A DNA stretch of 27,613 nucleotides, from positions 1 through 27,613 of the forward strand of contig DATMNI010000314.1 in the NCBI GenBank assembly GCA_035570275.1, written 5' to 3'. Positions 11,547 to 21,210 of the stretch are shown one piece after another. Every line of letters starts with the position of its first letter. Within the stretch, counting starts at the first letter, position 1. The stretch comes from DATMNI01 sp035570275. Its GTDB lineage: Bacteria; Acidobacteriota; Terriglobia; Bryobacterales; Bryobacteraceae. The position numbers were made by a program, and so were the translations under genes. The notes under the pieces were generated by a model. The model saw nothing but the letters and a program-made list of their open reading frames with translations. It did not search any database and was not told where the DNA came from.

Positions 11547-14500
11547 CTACCAGATGAACTTCAACGCCAATTGGATCTGTCGAGATGTCGTAGCCGTCGT
11601 CTTCAACAGACCTGCGGTCGCCACCGGCGCGAAGGTCTGGGTAAAGATTTGGGCCGCGGTCCGATCCGGCACCGAGAAATTGGTGTGGTTCAGTGCGTTG
11701 AACAACTCCACGCGGAATTGGAGGTTTAGCTTTTCATTGTGAACGTAGTTGTTCTTGAACAAGGACGCGTCGAGATTGGTCAGACCCGGTCCGATCGCGA
11801 TGTTGCGGCCGCTATTGCCCAGCCGCGTCGCCGGCGCTGGCGCCGCGAAACATTCTGTCTTGATGTAGTGAGTCGCGCTGCCGGAGTTGACCGGATTGTT
11901 GCACCCTGGCAAGTTCAGGCGGTCCGGAAAATCGAAGGCAGCGGCATTGCGCAGCCCCAGGGCGTCGCCGCCAATCACGGGCGTGAATGGAAGCCCTGTC
12001 GCGGCGCGGAAGATACCGCCCAGTTGCCAGCCGTTGGCGGACCATCCCATAAGTCCGGTGGCGCGACGGGAGCGCGGCAGCAGCCAGACGGCGTTCAGCA
12101 CGAGGTTTTGACGGACATCGAAATCGGAAAGACCGCGCGCCACCGCCGGATCGAAAATGAACGAGCCCAGTGCCGAATTGTTGAAGTTGGTGACCGCCAG
12201 CGAAGACGAGCTGTCATCGATACTTCGGGAAAATGTGTAAGCGCCGCCCAGCCGCAAGCCTCTCCGTTCCCACGCTAAGCCAAGGTTCATGGCTTCGTAG
12301 GTGTTCGACGACGTCCATGCCAGTGCGTTGATGGCGCCAAGGTCTGGGTTCAGGCGAGCGCCGCTTCCTCGCGGTGTGGGCCAAACCAGGCCGGGCGCAG
12401 TCTCGGCCGGCAGAACGATATTGGCATCGCTGGTTCGCAGTGGCTGATGCAGTCCATGCTGGCCCGAATAGCCGGCGCTCGCCGTAATGCCGCCGCCCAA
12501 CTGGCGCTGAACGTTCAGACTCCACTGTTGCACATAAGAGCGCTTCGGGTCGTGCTGGACCCACGCATAGCCAAGGTTATTCGCCGTGAGTAACGGAAGC
12601 CCGCCGGCCGGGAACGATCCCTGGGGTAACGTGGTGATCGATCCGGTCTGGAAGTAAGGCGCAACGTTGAGGGCGAGCAGCTCGAACTGGTACGTCAACG
12701 GCAGGGTGTCGTAGATGCCGAAGCCGCCCCGAACCACTGTCCGGCCGTTCCGAAACGGGTCCCAGGCAAAGCCCACTCGCGGCGAGAAGTTTCGCAAGGT
12801 GGGATTCCGGAAGTACGGCGAACCGAGCCTGGGAGTGGCGGCCGTCAGACTATCCAGGTTGCTCAGGCGGCCGTATTTTTCGGTGGGAACTGTGGCCATC
12901 TCGTAGCGCACGCCCAGGTTCAGGGTCAGATTCGGTTTGATTCGATAGTCGTCGCGTGCGTAGAATGCCGGAACACTCTGCCGCAGATAGATCGTCGGGC
13001 TCTTGCCCGGAATCGTGGAGGTGAAGCTCTGCGGCTGGTTGGTCAGGAAGGCCTGCAGTGAACCGAACGCGAAGCGGCCGTTTGGACCGTCCGCGCCTGA
13101 TTCATTGAATTCGATCCGCTCCATGGCGAAGCCGGCCTCGACAGAATGGGCGTTGTGTGTATAGAAAACGTCCTCGTAAAGCTGCCAACTGGTGTAGTGA
13201 TAATTGCTCTGGCTCGCCGATCCGATTCCGCCAATGACAGTGGTAATTCCTGGGATCGTAATTCCGCCTGCTGGCGTGCCCGGCAGAAACCCCAGCGACG
13301 GGTCCGCCGCGAGCGGATTGATGCTTCCGGTCTGCGTGGGCGCCGCCGCGATCGAGCGGCTATAGCCGGCGCGAGCGGTGTTTAAGAAACTGGAGCCGAA
13401 GACGTGGGTCTCTTCGAACGCCGCCAGCCGGCGTTGCGACGTCTGGCCGGTAACCACGAAGTCAGTCCCGTCCGGCGATGCAGTGTCCGAGTTTTCCACC
13501 AGGAAGCTGCCGTGCATCGTATCGCGATCCGACAACTTGTGGTCTACCCGGCCAGTGTACATATCCACGGACGTCTGGGCAGAGGACACGAACGAGTACA
13601 CTCCTGTGTCGCCGGACTCGGGTCCGTTGGCCAGCGGGAAGATCCGGAGAAAGGGCACAACCTTCGGATCCACGGTGACCTTGCCGCCGGCAAGCTGGCC
13701 GGTGCGCGCGGCCCTCGAAGGGACCGTGGTCAACGTGGTGGAACTCAGGTCTTGCCGCAAGCTCTCTACGTCAAAAAAGAAGAAGGTCCTGTCCTTGCGG
13801 ATTGGCCCGCCCATCGCGCCGCCGAACTGATTGCGCTTGAAGGGCGGCGTTTGCCCGCCATCGAAGTAGTTGCGGGAATCCAGTGCGCCATTGCGCAGGA
13901 ACTCGTAGGCCGAACCGTGAAAGCCGTTGGCGCCCGCGCGCGTCACGGCGTTGATCACTCCGCCCGATGTCTTTCCATAATCGGCGGAAGCGTTCCCGGT
14001 AACCACGGAGAACTCCTGGATGGCGTCAGCCCCCAGCACCGATCCCAGGACGCTGCCGGGGCCGCCGCCCGAATAGTCGTTGATGCTGATCCCGTCCAGC
14101 CTGTAGTTGTTCTGCTGCGGGCGGCTGCCGCCAACCGTCAATTCGGCGCCCCAGCCGCGATTTGCCCGGCCGTTGCTTCCCACCGAGATCGCCGTCTGGG
14201 CGTCAATGGTGTGCACTCCCGGCTCCAGCGCGGCCAGCAACGTCCAGTCCCGCCCGTTGAGCGGCAGATCGCGTACGGTTTGCCCGCCCACCACGTTGCT
14301 CGAGGTCGAGGATGCCTGCGCGATACCATCCGTTTCCGCTGTCACATCCATCGAACTCTCGACGGCGCCGGCGCTGAGCTCAAAATCGACGATGAGCTGC
14401 TGTCCCACATCCACCGTCAGGTTCTTTCTCATCAGCTCGAAAAATCCGGCGTGGCTGGATGAAACGGTGTAGCATCCCGGCAGGAGGCTGGGCGCATTGT

Positions 14501-14696
14501 AGAAGCCCTTCTCGTTGGTGCGCAGCGTACGCGACGGACTGGTAACCTGGTTTTGAATTGTGATCGTGACGCCGGGAACCGCAGCCCCAGACGCATCGGT
14601 GACCCTGCCGCTAATACTGCCCCCGGTCACCTGGGCGGGCGCCGGGGTGGAAACACCGAGCAGGATGAGGGTGAAAAAAACCTCAAGCGTTCTCAT
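11547..14696 (-). CDS. Oar-like TonB-dependent outer-membrane receptor
   Basis: About 1049 residues from ATG 14696. The signal peptide is MRTLEVFFTLILLGVSTPAP with AQ following. A carboxypeptidase-regulatory-like beta-sandwich (about 25-105) includes ISGRVTDASGAAVPGVTITI and TNEKGFYNAPSLLPGCYTV. The plug domain includes NVVGGQTVRDLPLNGRDWTL and later ADYGKTSGGVINAVTRAGAN. A long beta-barrel ends in QLALKFIW, an aromatic-terminated last strand as required for barrel assembly. This is the Oar/CarboxypepD_reg receptor class that is strongly expanded in acidobacteria; substrates are probably oligosaccharides, peptides or plant-polymer fragments, but the specific ligand is unknown. No TonB box is obvious. 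It is divergent from the propeller kinase at 14876, with an intergenic region of about 180 bases, suggesting that the kinase may sense conditions relevant to its uptake. Confidence 0.93.
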   Translation of the reverse strand: MRTLEVFFTLILLGVSTPAPAQVTGGSISGRVTDASGAAVPGVTITIQNQVTSPSRTLRTNEKGFYNAPSLLPGCYTVSSSHAGFFELMRKNLTVDVGQQLIVDFELSAGAVESSMDVTAETDGIAQASSTSSNVVGGQTVRDLPLNGRDWTLLAALEPGVHTIDAQTAISVGSNGRANRGWGAELTVGGSRPQQNNYRLDGISINDYSGGGPGSVLGSVLGADAIQEFSVVTGNASADYGKTSGGVINAVTRAGANGFHGSAYEFLRNGALDSRNYFDGGQTPPFKRNQFGGAMGGPIRKDRTFFFFDVESLRQDLSSTTLTTVPSRAARTGQLAGGKVTVDPKVVPFLRIFPLANGPESGDTGVYSFVSSAQTSVDMYTGRVDHKLSDRDTMHGSFLVENSDTASPDGTDFVVTGQTSQRRLAAFEETHVFGSSFLNTARAGYSRSIAAAPTQTGSINPLAADPSLGFLPGTPAGGITIPGITTVIGGIGSASQSNYHYTSWQLYEDVFYTHNAHSVEAGFAMERIEFNESGADGPNGRFAFGSLQAFLTNQPQSFTSTIPGKSPTIYLRQSVPAFYARDDYRIKPNLTLNLGVRYEMATVPTEKYGRLSNLDSLTAATPRLGSPYFRNPTLRNFSPRVGFAWDPFRNGRTVVRGGFGIYDTLPLTYQFELLALNVAPYFQTGSITTLPQGSFPAGGLPLLTANNLGYAWVQHDPKRSYVQQWSLNVQRQLGGGITASAGYSGQHGLHQPLRTSDANIVLPAETAPGLVWPTPRGSGARLNPDLGAINALAWTSSNTYEAMNLGLAWERRGLRLGGAYTFSRSIDDSSSSLAVTNFNNSALGSFIFDPAVARGLSDFDVRQNLVLNAVWLLPRSRRATGLMGWSANGWQLGGIFRAATGLPFTPVIGGDALGLRNAAAFDFPDRLNLPGCNNPVNSGSATHYIKTECFAAPAPATRLGNSGRNIAIGPGLTNLDASLFKNNYVHNEKLNLQFRVELFNALNHTNFSVPDRTAAQIFTQTFAPVATAGLLKTTATTSRQIQLALKFIW

Positions 14697-14875
14697 GCGA
14701 GTCGACCCTGTGCCGCCACACCCGACTCTACCAGAGGCCGCCAAAAGCCGGAATCACTCGGAAATGGTGTTTGCGATTACCTCATTCGTGGTACGGAATC
14801 CTGTGCGATCAAGTCAACTTCTTCGAAACGTGAATTGCACGATTTCGGACGGGATGATGAGATAATCGTGGAAGC

Positions 14876-17800
14876 ATGGAGGGAGCGTACCGGCGAAGAC
14901 CGCCCGCTTTCATGTTCGGAACTGTCCTTGCCGGCATACTGGTGGCGGCGTCGCCTTGCGCGTTCGGATTGAATCCGTCGCTGGACATGAATCAGTACGC
15001 GCACAAGGCCTGGAAAATCAGCGATGGCTTTTCCAAAGGCGCTATCCACTGCATTGCCCAGACGCCCGACGGTTATCTCTGGCTGGGTACGGAATTCGGA
15101 CTGAATCGGTTTGATGGCGTCAAAAATGTGGCCTGGCCGCTCCCGCAGGATCAGCATCTTTCCACGAGCCAGATTCGAAGCTTGCTCGCCGCGCGCGACG
15201 GCACCCTTTGGATCGGCACCTCCAGAGGGCTTGCCAGTTGGAACGGCGCCCAACTCACTCAGTACCCGCAACTGGCCGGGCAGAGCATTTTCAACATCAT
15301 CGAGGATGGTGAGGGCGCCGTATGGGTGGGCGCCTACACGGTGCCCACCGGAAGGCTCTGTGTAATTCAAAATGGCGCCGTCCGCTGCTACGGAGCGGAT
15401 GGCAGTCTCGGCTTTGGTGTCTCCGGCTTGTATGATGACGGCAACGGGCTATGGGTCGGGGTTTTGAACGGGCTGTGGCGATGGAAGCCCGATCCCCCGG
15501 TATTCTACCCGCTGCCAGGCGAGCCGAACGGTATCCAGGGTCTTAGCGGAAGCGGTGACGGCGGACTCTTGTTCACCATGCGTGACGCCATCAGCCGGTT
15601 GTTCGATGGGAAAGCCAAAGTGGCATATCGGCTTCCCTTCGAGAAGCCACAGGCGCGAAGGCTCCTGCGCGACCGCGATGGCGGCTTGTGGGTCGGTACG
15701 TCGGGGCGGGGACTCGCACACCTCCACCAGGGCAGAATCGACATATTTGCCCAGCAGGACGGACTCTCGGGCGATGACGTCTCCAACCTCTTTGAGGATC
15801 GTGAAGGCAATATCTGGATATCGACATTCGACGGCCTCGACCGCTTTCGTGATTTACCCGTGGCAACCTTTTCGGTAAACCAGGGCCTGTCCAATCCGCG
15901 CGTCGTCTCCGTCCTGGCCGCGAGCGATGGCAGCGTGTGGATCCGCACCCTCGATGGCCTGAACAGATGGAATCAAGGGCAGGTCACGCTCTATCGCGAA
16001 GGTGATGGCCGCTCTCTCCACGCGGCTCCTGCGCCAGCGGGCCCACAGGCATCCGCGCCGAAAATCGTCAATAGCGGACTGCCGGATCGTGGCGTGGGTT
16101 CCCTCTACGAAGACGAGCATCACAGAATGTGGCTCTCCACGCTGGGAGGATTCGGCTACCTGGAAAATGACCGCTTTGTCCCCATAAAAGGCGTACCCGG
16201 CGGGAGAGTGCATTCCGTTGCGGGGGACGCCGAAGGAAATATCTGGATCGCCCACCAGGATCTCGGCCTGTTTCGTTTGTCCCAGGCTGAGGTTCGGCAG
16301 ATTCCATGGGCCGCGTTCGGCCATCAGGACTTCGCGGGTGATCTCGCCGTGGATCGTCTGCACAACGGCCTCTGGCTCGGATTCTTTAAGGGCGGCGTCA
16401 CCTACTACGCCGATGGCCAGGTCCGCGCCAGCTACACAGCCGCCGACGGGCTCGGCGAGGGTCGTGTCAACAGCCTGAGACTCGATTCTGACGGTGCCCT
16501 ATGGGCGGCGACGGAAAGTGGGCTTAGCCGCTTGAAGAATGGCCGCGTTGCCACCCTAACCCGCACGACCGGGTTGCCCTGCGACGCAATAAACTGGTCC
16601 ACGGAAGACGACGCGCATGCGCTCTGGCTCTACACCGTGTGCGGCCTGGTGAGCATCGCCCGTCCTGAATTGGATGCCTGGACCGGCGCGGTGGACAAAG
16701 ACCGGCACACCACGCGCACCATACGTGTTACGACTTACGATAGCTCCGATGGAGTGAGGAGCCGTGCCAATGCCGGCGGTTTTAGCCCGCACGTGTCCAA
16801 GTCTCCAGACGGAAAACTGTGGTTCTTCCCTTTGGATGGCGTCAGCGTCGTCGATCCCCGCCGTCTTGCCTTCAACCGCCTTCCGCCGCCCGTGCGCATC
16901 GAGCAGATTGCCGCCGACGGCAAGATCCGCCAGGTGGCCCCTGGTGCGAACGGGTCCTGGCGCCTGCCATCATTGACCCGCGATCTGGTGATTGACTACA
17001 CCGGCCTGAGCCTCGCCGCTCCGGAAAAGGTCCGGTTCCGCTACAAACTCGAAGGCCACGACAGGGATTGGCAGGACGCAGGCACTCGCCGGCAAGCCTT
17101 CTACAACGACCTCCCCCCACGCAACTATCGCTTCCGCGTGATTGCCTGCAACGACAGCGGCGTGTGGAACGGGGCCGGCGCGTTCTTGGGTTTTTCGGTC
17201 GATGCCGCCTATTACCAGACCATTTGGTTCCGTTTGTCGTGTGTGGCCGCCTTCCTCGCATCGCTGGCGGCGCTATATCGGCTGCGCCTGCGGCAGGTGG
17301 AGCGGCAATTCCAATTGCGTCTCGAAGAACGGCTCGCGGAGCGGACCAGGATCGCGCAGGAATTGCACGATACCCTCCTGCAGGGCTTTCAGAGCGCCGT
17401 GATGCATGTCGCAGTCGCGGCCAACGTTTTACCGCCGGACTCGAAAGCTCAACCTACCCTGACGCGGGCAATTCAACTGATGCGCCAGGTGATCGATGAG
17501 GGCCGCAATGCCGTGCGCGGATTACGCTCATACGGCACCGGCTCCATCGGTCTGGAACAGGCGCTCTCGCGCGTGCAGCAGGAAGTTGCCGCGGATGCAA
17601 ACACCAGCGAGCCGGTTCGATTTCGAGTCGTTGTAGAAGGCCGGCAGCGGCCCTTGCGTCCGTTGCTTCGCGATGACGTGTATCGGATCGGCCGGGAGGC
17701 GGTGATTAACGCCTTTCGCCACTCCCGCGCGCAACAGATCGAAGTCACGCTCGAGTATTCTCCGAGCCAACTGTGTGTCCGAGTCTGCGATGACGGCTGT

Positions 17801-18058
17801 GGAATCGAGCCGAATATCCTCAGTTCGGGCCGGAACGGGCACTGGGGACTGTCGGGTATGCAAGAAAGAGCAGATCGAATCGGCGGTCGTCTGCGTCTTA
17901 GCAGCAGCGCGGCCGCCGGCACGCAGATCGAACTCTCGATCCCCGGCAACGTCGCATTCCTGAATCATTCCGAACGCCGGCTGAGTTGGTTTCGCAATCG
18001 ACATCCATCGGCGAGCGCCGGGGAAGACTCTGGAATGGTGACCGACAAGAATGAATGA
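14876..18058 (+). CDS. Beta-propeller sensor histidine kinase (Y_Y_Y, HisKA_3, HATPase)
   Basis: A 1060-residue sensor kinase. Signal/anchor at 13-31. A periplasmic double seven-bladed propeller (about 45-665) is built from repeats such as TPDGYLWLGTEFGLNRFDG and RDGTLWIGTSRGLASWNG. A Y_Y_Y domain (about 695-775) contains FRYKLEGHDRDWQDAGTRRQ. A single TM helix at about 780-802 is followed by a NarL-type dimerisation domain with ERTRIAQELHDTLLQGFQSA, the phospho-acceptor being His831. The HATPase has NAFRHS, DDGCGI and GLSGMQERA. It should sense a periplasmic ligand and phosphorylate a NarL/FixJ-type regulator. No response-regulator gene lies next to it, so the partner is encoded elsewhere. 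It is related to the hybrid two-component sensors of Bacteroidetes but without fused receiver or AraC domains. Confidence 0.93.
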   Translation: MEGAYRRRPPAFMFGTVLAGILVAASPCAFGLNPSLDMNQYAHKAWKISDGFSKGAIHCIAQTPDGYLWLGTEFGLNRFDGVKNVAWPLPQDQHLSTSQIRSLLAARDGTLWIGTSRGLASWNGAQLTQYPQLAGQSIFNIIEDGEGAVWVGAYTVPTGRLCVIQNGAVRCYGADGSLGFGVSGLYDDGNGLWVGVLNGLWRWKPDPPVFYPLPGEPNGIQGLSGSGDGGLLFTMRDAISRLFDGKAKVAYRLPFEKPQARRLLRDRDGGLWVGTSGRGLAHLHQGRIDIFAQQDGLSGDDVSNLFEDREGNIWISTFDGLDRFRDLPVATFSVNQGLSNPRVVSVLAASDGSVWIRTLDGLNRWNQGQVTLYREGDGRSLHAAPAPAGPQASAPKIVNSGLPDRGVGSLYEDEHHRMWLSTLGGFGYLENDRFVPIKGVPGGRVHSVAGDAEGNIWIAHQDLGLFRLSQAEVRQIPWAAFGHQDFAGDLAVDRLHNGLWLGFFKGGVTYYADGQVRASYTAADGLGEGRVNSLRLDSDGALWAATESGLSRLKNGRVATLTRTTGLPCDAINWSTEDDAHALWLYTVCGLVSIARPELDAWTGAVDKDRHTTRTIRVTTYDSSDGVRSRANAGGFSPHVSKSPDGKLWFFPLDGVSVVDPRRLAFNRLPPPVRIEQIAADGKIRQVAPGANGSWRLPSLTRDLVIDYTGLSLAAPEKVRFRYKLEGHDRDWQDAGTRRQAFYNDLPPRNYRFRVIACNDSGVWNGAGAFLGFSVDAAYYQTIWFRLSCVAAFLASLAALYRLRLRQVERQFQLRLEERLAERTRIAQELHDTLLQGFQSAVMHVAVAANVLPPDSKAQPTLTRAIQLMRQVIDEGRNAVRGLRSYGTGSIGLEQALSRVQQEVAADANTSEPVRFRVVVEGRQRPLRPLLRDDVYRIGREAVINAFRHSRAQQIEVTLEYSPSQLCVRVCDDGCGIEPNILSSGRNGHWGLSGMQERADRIGGRLRLSSSAAAGTQIELSIPGNVAFLNHSERRLSWFRNRHPSASAGEDSGMVTDKNE

Positions 18059-18390
18059 TCGATAGGTCGATCTTGGCGCTGCTTCGGTCGGATCGCGCGC
18101 CATCCGGACGCTGGCCCAATGGGGCCGGCCCCCAATCTCGAATTCCCATACGGTCCGTTGTTTCGGCGCAGCGGCGCGCCGCGGCGGGGATAAAAAATTC
18201 CAATTCCACCGATAGAAACTTCCGTCTCCAGAGGATAATGGCGTGACCGACAATGGTTAAACTGGTATTTCCTTGCAGGGATATGGTCCCGATGTTGACC
18301 GGTCTTCGAAAGATCCGCGGCGCCGCTGGTGGTCTGAGCGTGAGCTTAGAGCTGTAGCTCCGGCAGGCGCACCTGAATTAGGATTAGGAC
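18059..18390. other. Intergenic region upstream of glnB
   Basis: About 330 bases without a supportable gene. The first half is GC-rich and the second half includes an A-rich stretch (18189-18197) and GATAAT at 18234-18239, a possible -10 box without a good -35. CTGG...TTGCAG at 18262-18277 resembles a sigma-54 promoter, but the spacing between GG and GC is 9 rather than 10. AGGA upstream of the glnB ATG is a plausible ribosome-binding site. Confidence 0.4.
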
Positions 18391-18729
18391 ATGAAAAAGA
18401 TCGAAGCAATCATCCAGCCTTTCAAACTGGACGAAGTGAAGGAAGCGCTGAAGAGCATCGGGATCGATGGCATGACCATCACCGAAGTGCGCGGCCACGG
18501 CCGCCAGAAGGGCCACAAGGAAGTGTACCGGGGACAGGAATACAACGTGGACCTGCTGCCCAAGGCCAAGGTGGAACTGGTGGTGGCGGATGGCCGTTTC
18601 GAAGAGGTGATCAAGACGCTGGGCAGCGCGGCGCGAACGGGAAAGATCGGCGACGGAAAGATTTTCGTCTACGAAGTGGCGGAGGCAATCAGGATCCGGA
18701 ATGATGACCGCGGGGAGTCCGCGCTTTAG
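18391..18729 (+). CDS. glnB: Nitrogen regulatory protein PII
   Basis: A 112-residue PII protein. It begins MKKIEAIIQPFKLDEVKEAL, carries the T-loop with Tyr51 in YRGQEYNVDLLPK (the uridylylation site), and the C-terminal signature GKIGDGKIFVYEVAEAIRIR. PII trimers bind ATP/ADP and 2-oxoglutarate and report nitrogen status to glutamine synthetase control, transcription and ammonium channels. The last 29 bases overlap the start of glnD, the enzyme that uridylylates Tyr51, so modifier and target are translationally coupled. No amtB or glnA gene is adjacent, so whether it behaves as GlnB or GlnK is not certain. Confidence 0.95.
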   Translation: MKKIEAIIQPFKLDEVKEALKSIGIDGMTITEVRGHGRQKGHKEVYRGQEYNVDLLPKAKVELVVADGRFEEVIKTLGSAARTGKIGDGKIFVYEVAEAIRIRNDDRGESAL

Positions 18730-21199
18730 CGCCGATCTAAAACCGATTCAGCAGGGTTTCCTTGCTACCGGCGATGCGATGACCGCACTGGCCGAGCGCA
18801 CGGCCCAGGTGGACCGCGTCGTGTTGGAGTCGGCGGAGCGCTTTCTGTTCCCGGTGGTTCCCGCGGGTCTGGCAATGCTCGCCGTGGGCGGTTACGGCCG
18901 GCGGCAGTTGTTTCCGTACTCGGATATCGACCTGCTGCTGTTGTTCGAATCCGAGCGGCTGGCCGTGGCCCACAAGGAGGCCATCGCGGCTTTTCTGCAG
19001 AGCCTTTGGGATGCCGGGCTGCGGATGAGCCATTCCGTGCGGACGCCGGCGGAATGCGTGGAGGTCCACGACCAGAACGTGGAGTTGAATGTCAGCCTGC
19101 TGGACCAACGCTACCTCACCGGCGACCGCGCGCTGTACGCCGGGCTGGCCGCGAAATTGCCGCGATTCATTCAAGCCAACCGCGATTCGTTGATCCGCAA
19201 CTTGTCCAAGCTCACGCGCGACCGCCATTCCAAGTACGCCGGCACGTTCTATCATCTGGAGCCGAACGTGAAAGAGACTCCCGGCGGTCTGCGCGACTAC
19301 CAGCTTATCTGCTGGCTGGAACAGCTCCGCGGCGCCGGAGCCACCCGGGTGGGCATGGCCGAACCCACTGCTGAACTGGAGCAGGCATTCAAGTTTCTGG
19401 CGCGGCTGCGCTGCTGCCTGCACTGCCAGTCCAGGCGCGACAACAACGCGCTCTCCTTCGACGCCCAGGATGCCATTGCGGAACTTTGGCGCCACGCCGA
19501 TGCGGCGCATTGGATGCGGGACTATTACCGGCACGCGCGCGCCGTCTGCCGGGCCGCCATACGGGCGCTCGAAACCAACGAGGCGCAGGCCAGTTCGTTG
19601 TTCTCGCAGTTTCGCGACTGGCGGTCGAGGCTCTCCAACAGCGAGTTCAGCGTGCTTCGCGAGCGCATTCATTTCCGCGAGCCGCAGCGGCTGGACGTGG
19701 ACGCCGAACTGGTGCTCCGGTTGTACGAATTCATTGGCCGCCACGGCATTCGCGCCGCCTTTGAAACCGACCAGCGCATCGAACTGCGCCTCGGCCTGTT
19801 GCGCCAGCACTTCCGGGACTCGCAGCCTCTCTGGCCGGCGCTCAACCAGATTCTGTCGCAGCCGCACGCGCCTCTGGCAGTGCGGTCCATGCATGAGAGC
19901 GGCGCGCTCAACGCCATTTTCCCGGAGATGGAACAGATCGAGTGCCTGGTGACGCGCGACTTCTATCATCGCTATACCGTGGATGAACACACGCTGGTGA
20001 CCCTGCAGAACATTGCCAGCCTGCCGGGCGCCGAAGACCCGCCCAGGAACTGGTTCGCCAATCTGCTTTCCGAAGTCAAACAGCCGGGCGTGTTGTTGTT
20101 CGCGCTGTTGTTCCACGATGTAGGCAAGGGTACGCCCGGCGAAGGCCACGTGGATGCGTCGCTGCGGCTGGTGCAGCCGGCGATGGCGCGGATTCAGATG
20201 CCGCAGCAGGATCGCGAGACCGTGCTGTTTCTGATCGGCGCGCATCTGGAGCTTTCCTCCGCGATGCACTCCCGCGACATGTTCGATCCGCAGACCATTC
20301 GCGACGTGGCGCAGCGGGTGAAGACGGTGGAATGGCTGCAGTTGCTGACGCTGTTGACCTGGGCCGACATCAGCGCCGTCAATCCGACGGCCATGACGCC
20401 CTGGCGCGCCGAGCAACTGTATCTGCTCTACCGGATGGTCTCCAACGAGCTGACCCGCACGTTGGAGAGCGACCGCATCGAAGCGCTTCCCTCCGGGCCG
20501 CCCGCGCGCATCGCATTTCTGCAAGGATTCCCTACCAGATACCTGCGGACTAACACAGAGGCCGAGATTGACGCGCACATGGCGCTGGAGGAAAAAAGCC
20601 GGCAGCGGGGCGTGGCGGTAGACGTTCGCAAGCTGGACTCGGCGTGGCAACTGACACTTGTGACACGGGACCGGCCCGGGCTGTTCGCGGCGGCGGCCGG
20701 AACGCTTTCCAGCTTCGGGATGAATATTCTGAAAGCCGAGGCCTTTTCCAACCGCCGGGGCCTGGTTCTGTCCACCTTCACCTTCGCCGACCTGGGGCGG
20801 CAGTTAGACCTGAACCCTTCGGAGATCGAACGTCTCCAGTCCATCGCGGAGCGCGCGGTCGCGGGAAAAGCCGACGTGGCCGAGTTGTTGAAGAACCGCC
20901 CGAAGCCGACCTTGCCCAGCCGGAAGGCGCGCATACCGGCCAGCGTGCGGTGCAATTCGGAAGCCAGCAGCTCGGCGACCCTGGTGGAGATTGTAGCCGA
21001 AGACCGCCCCGGACTGCTGTACGATCTGGCGTCGGCGATTTCGTCCCAGGGCGCCAATATCGAAGTCGTTCTGATCGACACCCAGGCGCATAAGGCGATT
21101 GATGTGTTCTACCTTACGGCGGATGGGAAAAAACTAGGGGCCGCCCAAATCGAAGCGTTACAAGAGGCGCTGCAGCAGGCGTGCCAGCCAGCCGCATAG
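18701..21199 (+). CDS. glnD: Bifunctional uridylyltransferase/uridylyl-removing enzyme GlnD
   Basis: An 832-residue PII uridylyltransferase. The nucleotidyltransferase domain has GGYGRRQLFPYSDIDLLLLF (the GG...D.D motif) at about 65-85, and GlnE-like helical elements include NVKETPGGLRDYQLICWLEQ. The HD domain (about 420-560) has DEHTLVTLQNI and LLFHDVGKGTPGEGH, whose His-Asp pair removes UMP. Two C-terminal ACT domains begin at LTLVTRDRPGLFAAAAGTLS and at LVEIVAEDRPGLLYDLASAI and sense glutamine. It modifies the PII protein encoded directly upstream with 29 bases overlap. All catalytic motifs look intact. The tandem start ATGATG at 18701 lies inside glnB. Confidence 0.95.
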   Translation: MMTAGSPRFSADLKPIQQGFLATGDAMTALAERTAQVDRVVLESAERFLFPVVPAGLAMLAVGGYGRRQLFPYSDIDLLLLFESERLAVAHKEAIAAFLQSLWDAGLRMSHSVRTPAECVEVHDQNVELNVSLLDQRYLTGDRALYAGLAAKLPRFIQANRDSLIRNLSKLTRDRHSKYAGTFYHLEPNVKETPGGLRDYQLICWLEQLRGAGATRVGMAEPTAELEQAFKFLARLRCCLHCQSRRDNNALSFDAQDAIAELWRHADAAHWMRDYYRHARAVCRAAIRALETNEAQASSLFSQFRDWRSRLSNSEFSVLRERIHFREPQRLDVDAELVLRLYEFIGRHGIRAAFETDQRIELRLGLLRQHFRDSQPLWPALNQILSQPHAPLAVRSMHESGALNAIFPEMEQIECLVTRDFYHRYTVDEHTLVTLQNIASLPGAEDPPRNWFANLLSEVKQPGVLLFALLFHDVGKGTPGEGHVDASLRLVQPAMARIQMPQQDRETVLFLIGAHLELSSAMHSRDMFDPQTIRDVAQRVKTVEWLQLLTLLTWADISAVNPTAMTPWRAEQLYLLYRMVSNELTRTLESDRIEALPSGPPARIAFLQGFPTRYLRTNTEAEIDAHMALEEKSRQRGVAVDVRKLDSAWQLTLVTRDRPGLFAAAAGTLSSFGMNILKAEAFSNRRGLVLSTFTFADLGRQLDLNPSEIERLQSIAERAVAGKADVAELLKNRPKPTLPSRKARIPASVRCNSEASSSATLVEIVAEDRPGLLYDLASAISSQGANIEVVLIDTQAHKAIDVFYLTADGKKLGAAQIEALQEALQQACQPAA

Positions 21200-21210
21200 T
21201 AGAGTTCCAA

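Noticed and set aside
11324..11557. 77-codon plus-strand ORF between the permease and the Oar-like receptor
   Set aside because: No recognisable similarity, no ribosome-binding site, and it overlaps the Pro-rich upstream extension of the permease frame on the other strand. It may be a remnant, but there is no support.
18055..18246. Small ORFs in the gap between the kinase and glnB
   Set aside because: Arg/Ser/Pro-rich translations on both strands without start signals or family resemblance.
18262..18277. Sigma-54 promoter before glnB (CTGG...TTGCAG)
   Set aside because: The GG-to-GC distance is 9 bases and sigma-54 requires 10, with little tolerance; the intervening bases also do not fit TGGCACG.
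18737..20650. 637-codon open frame on the minus strand
   Set aside because: It is antisense to glnD with low-complexity composition; the GlnD motifs on the plus strand are unambiguous.
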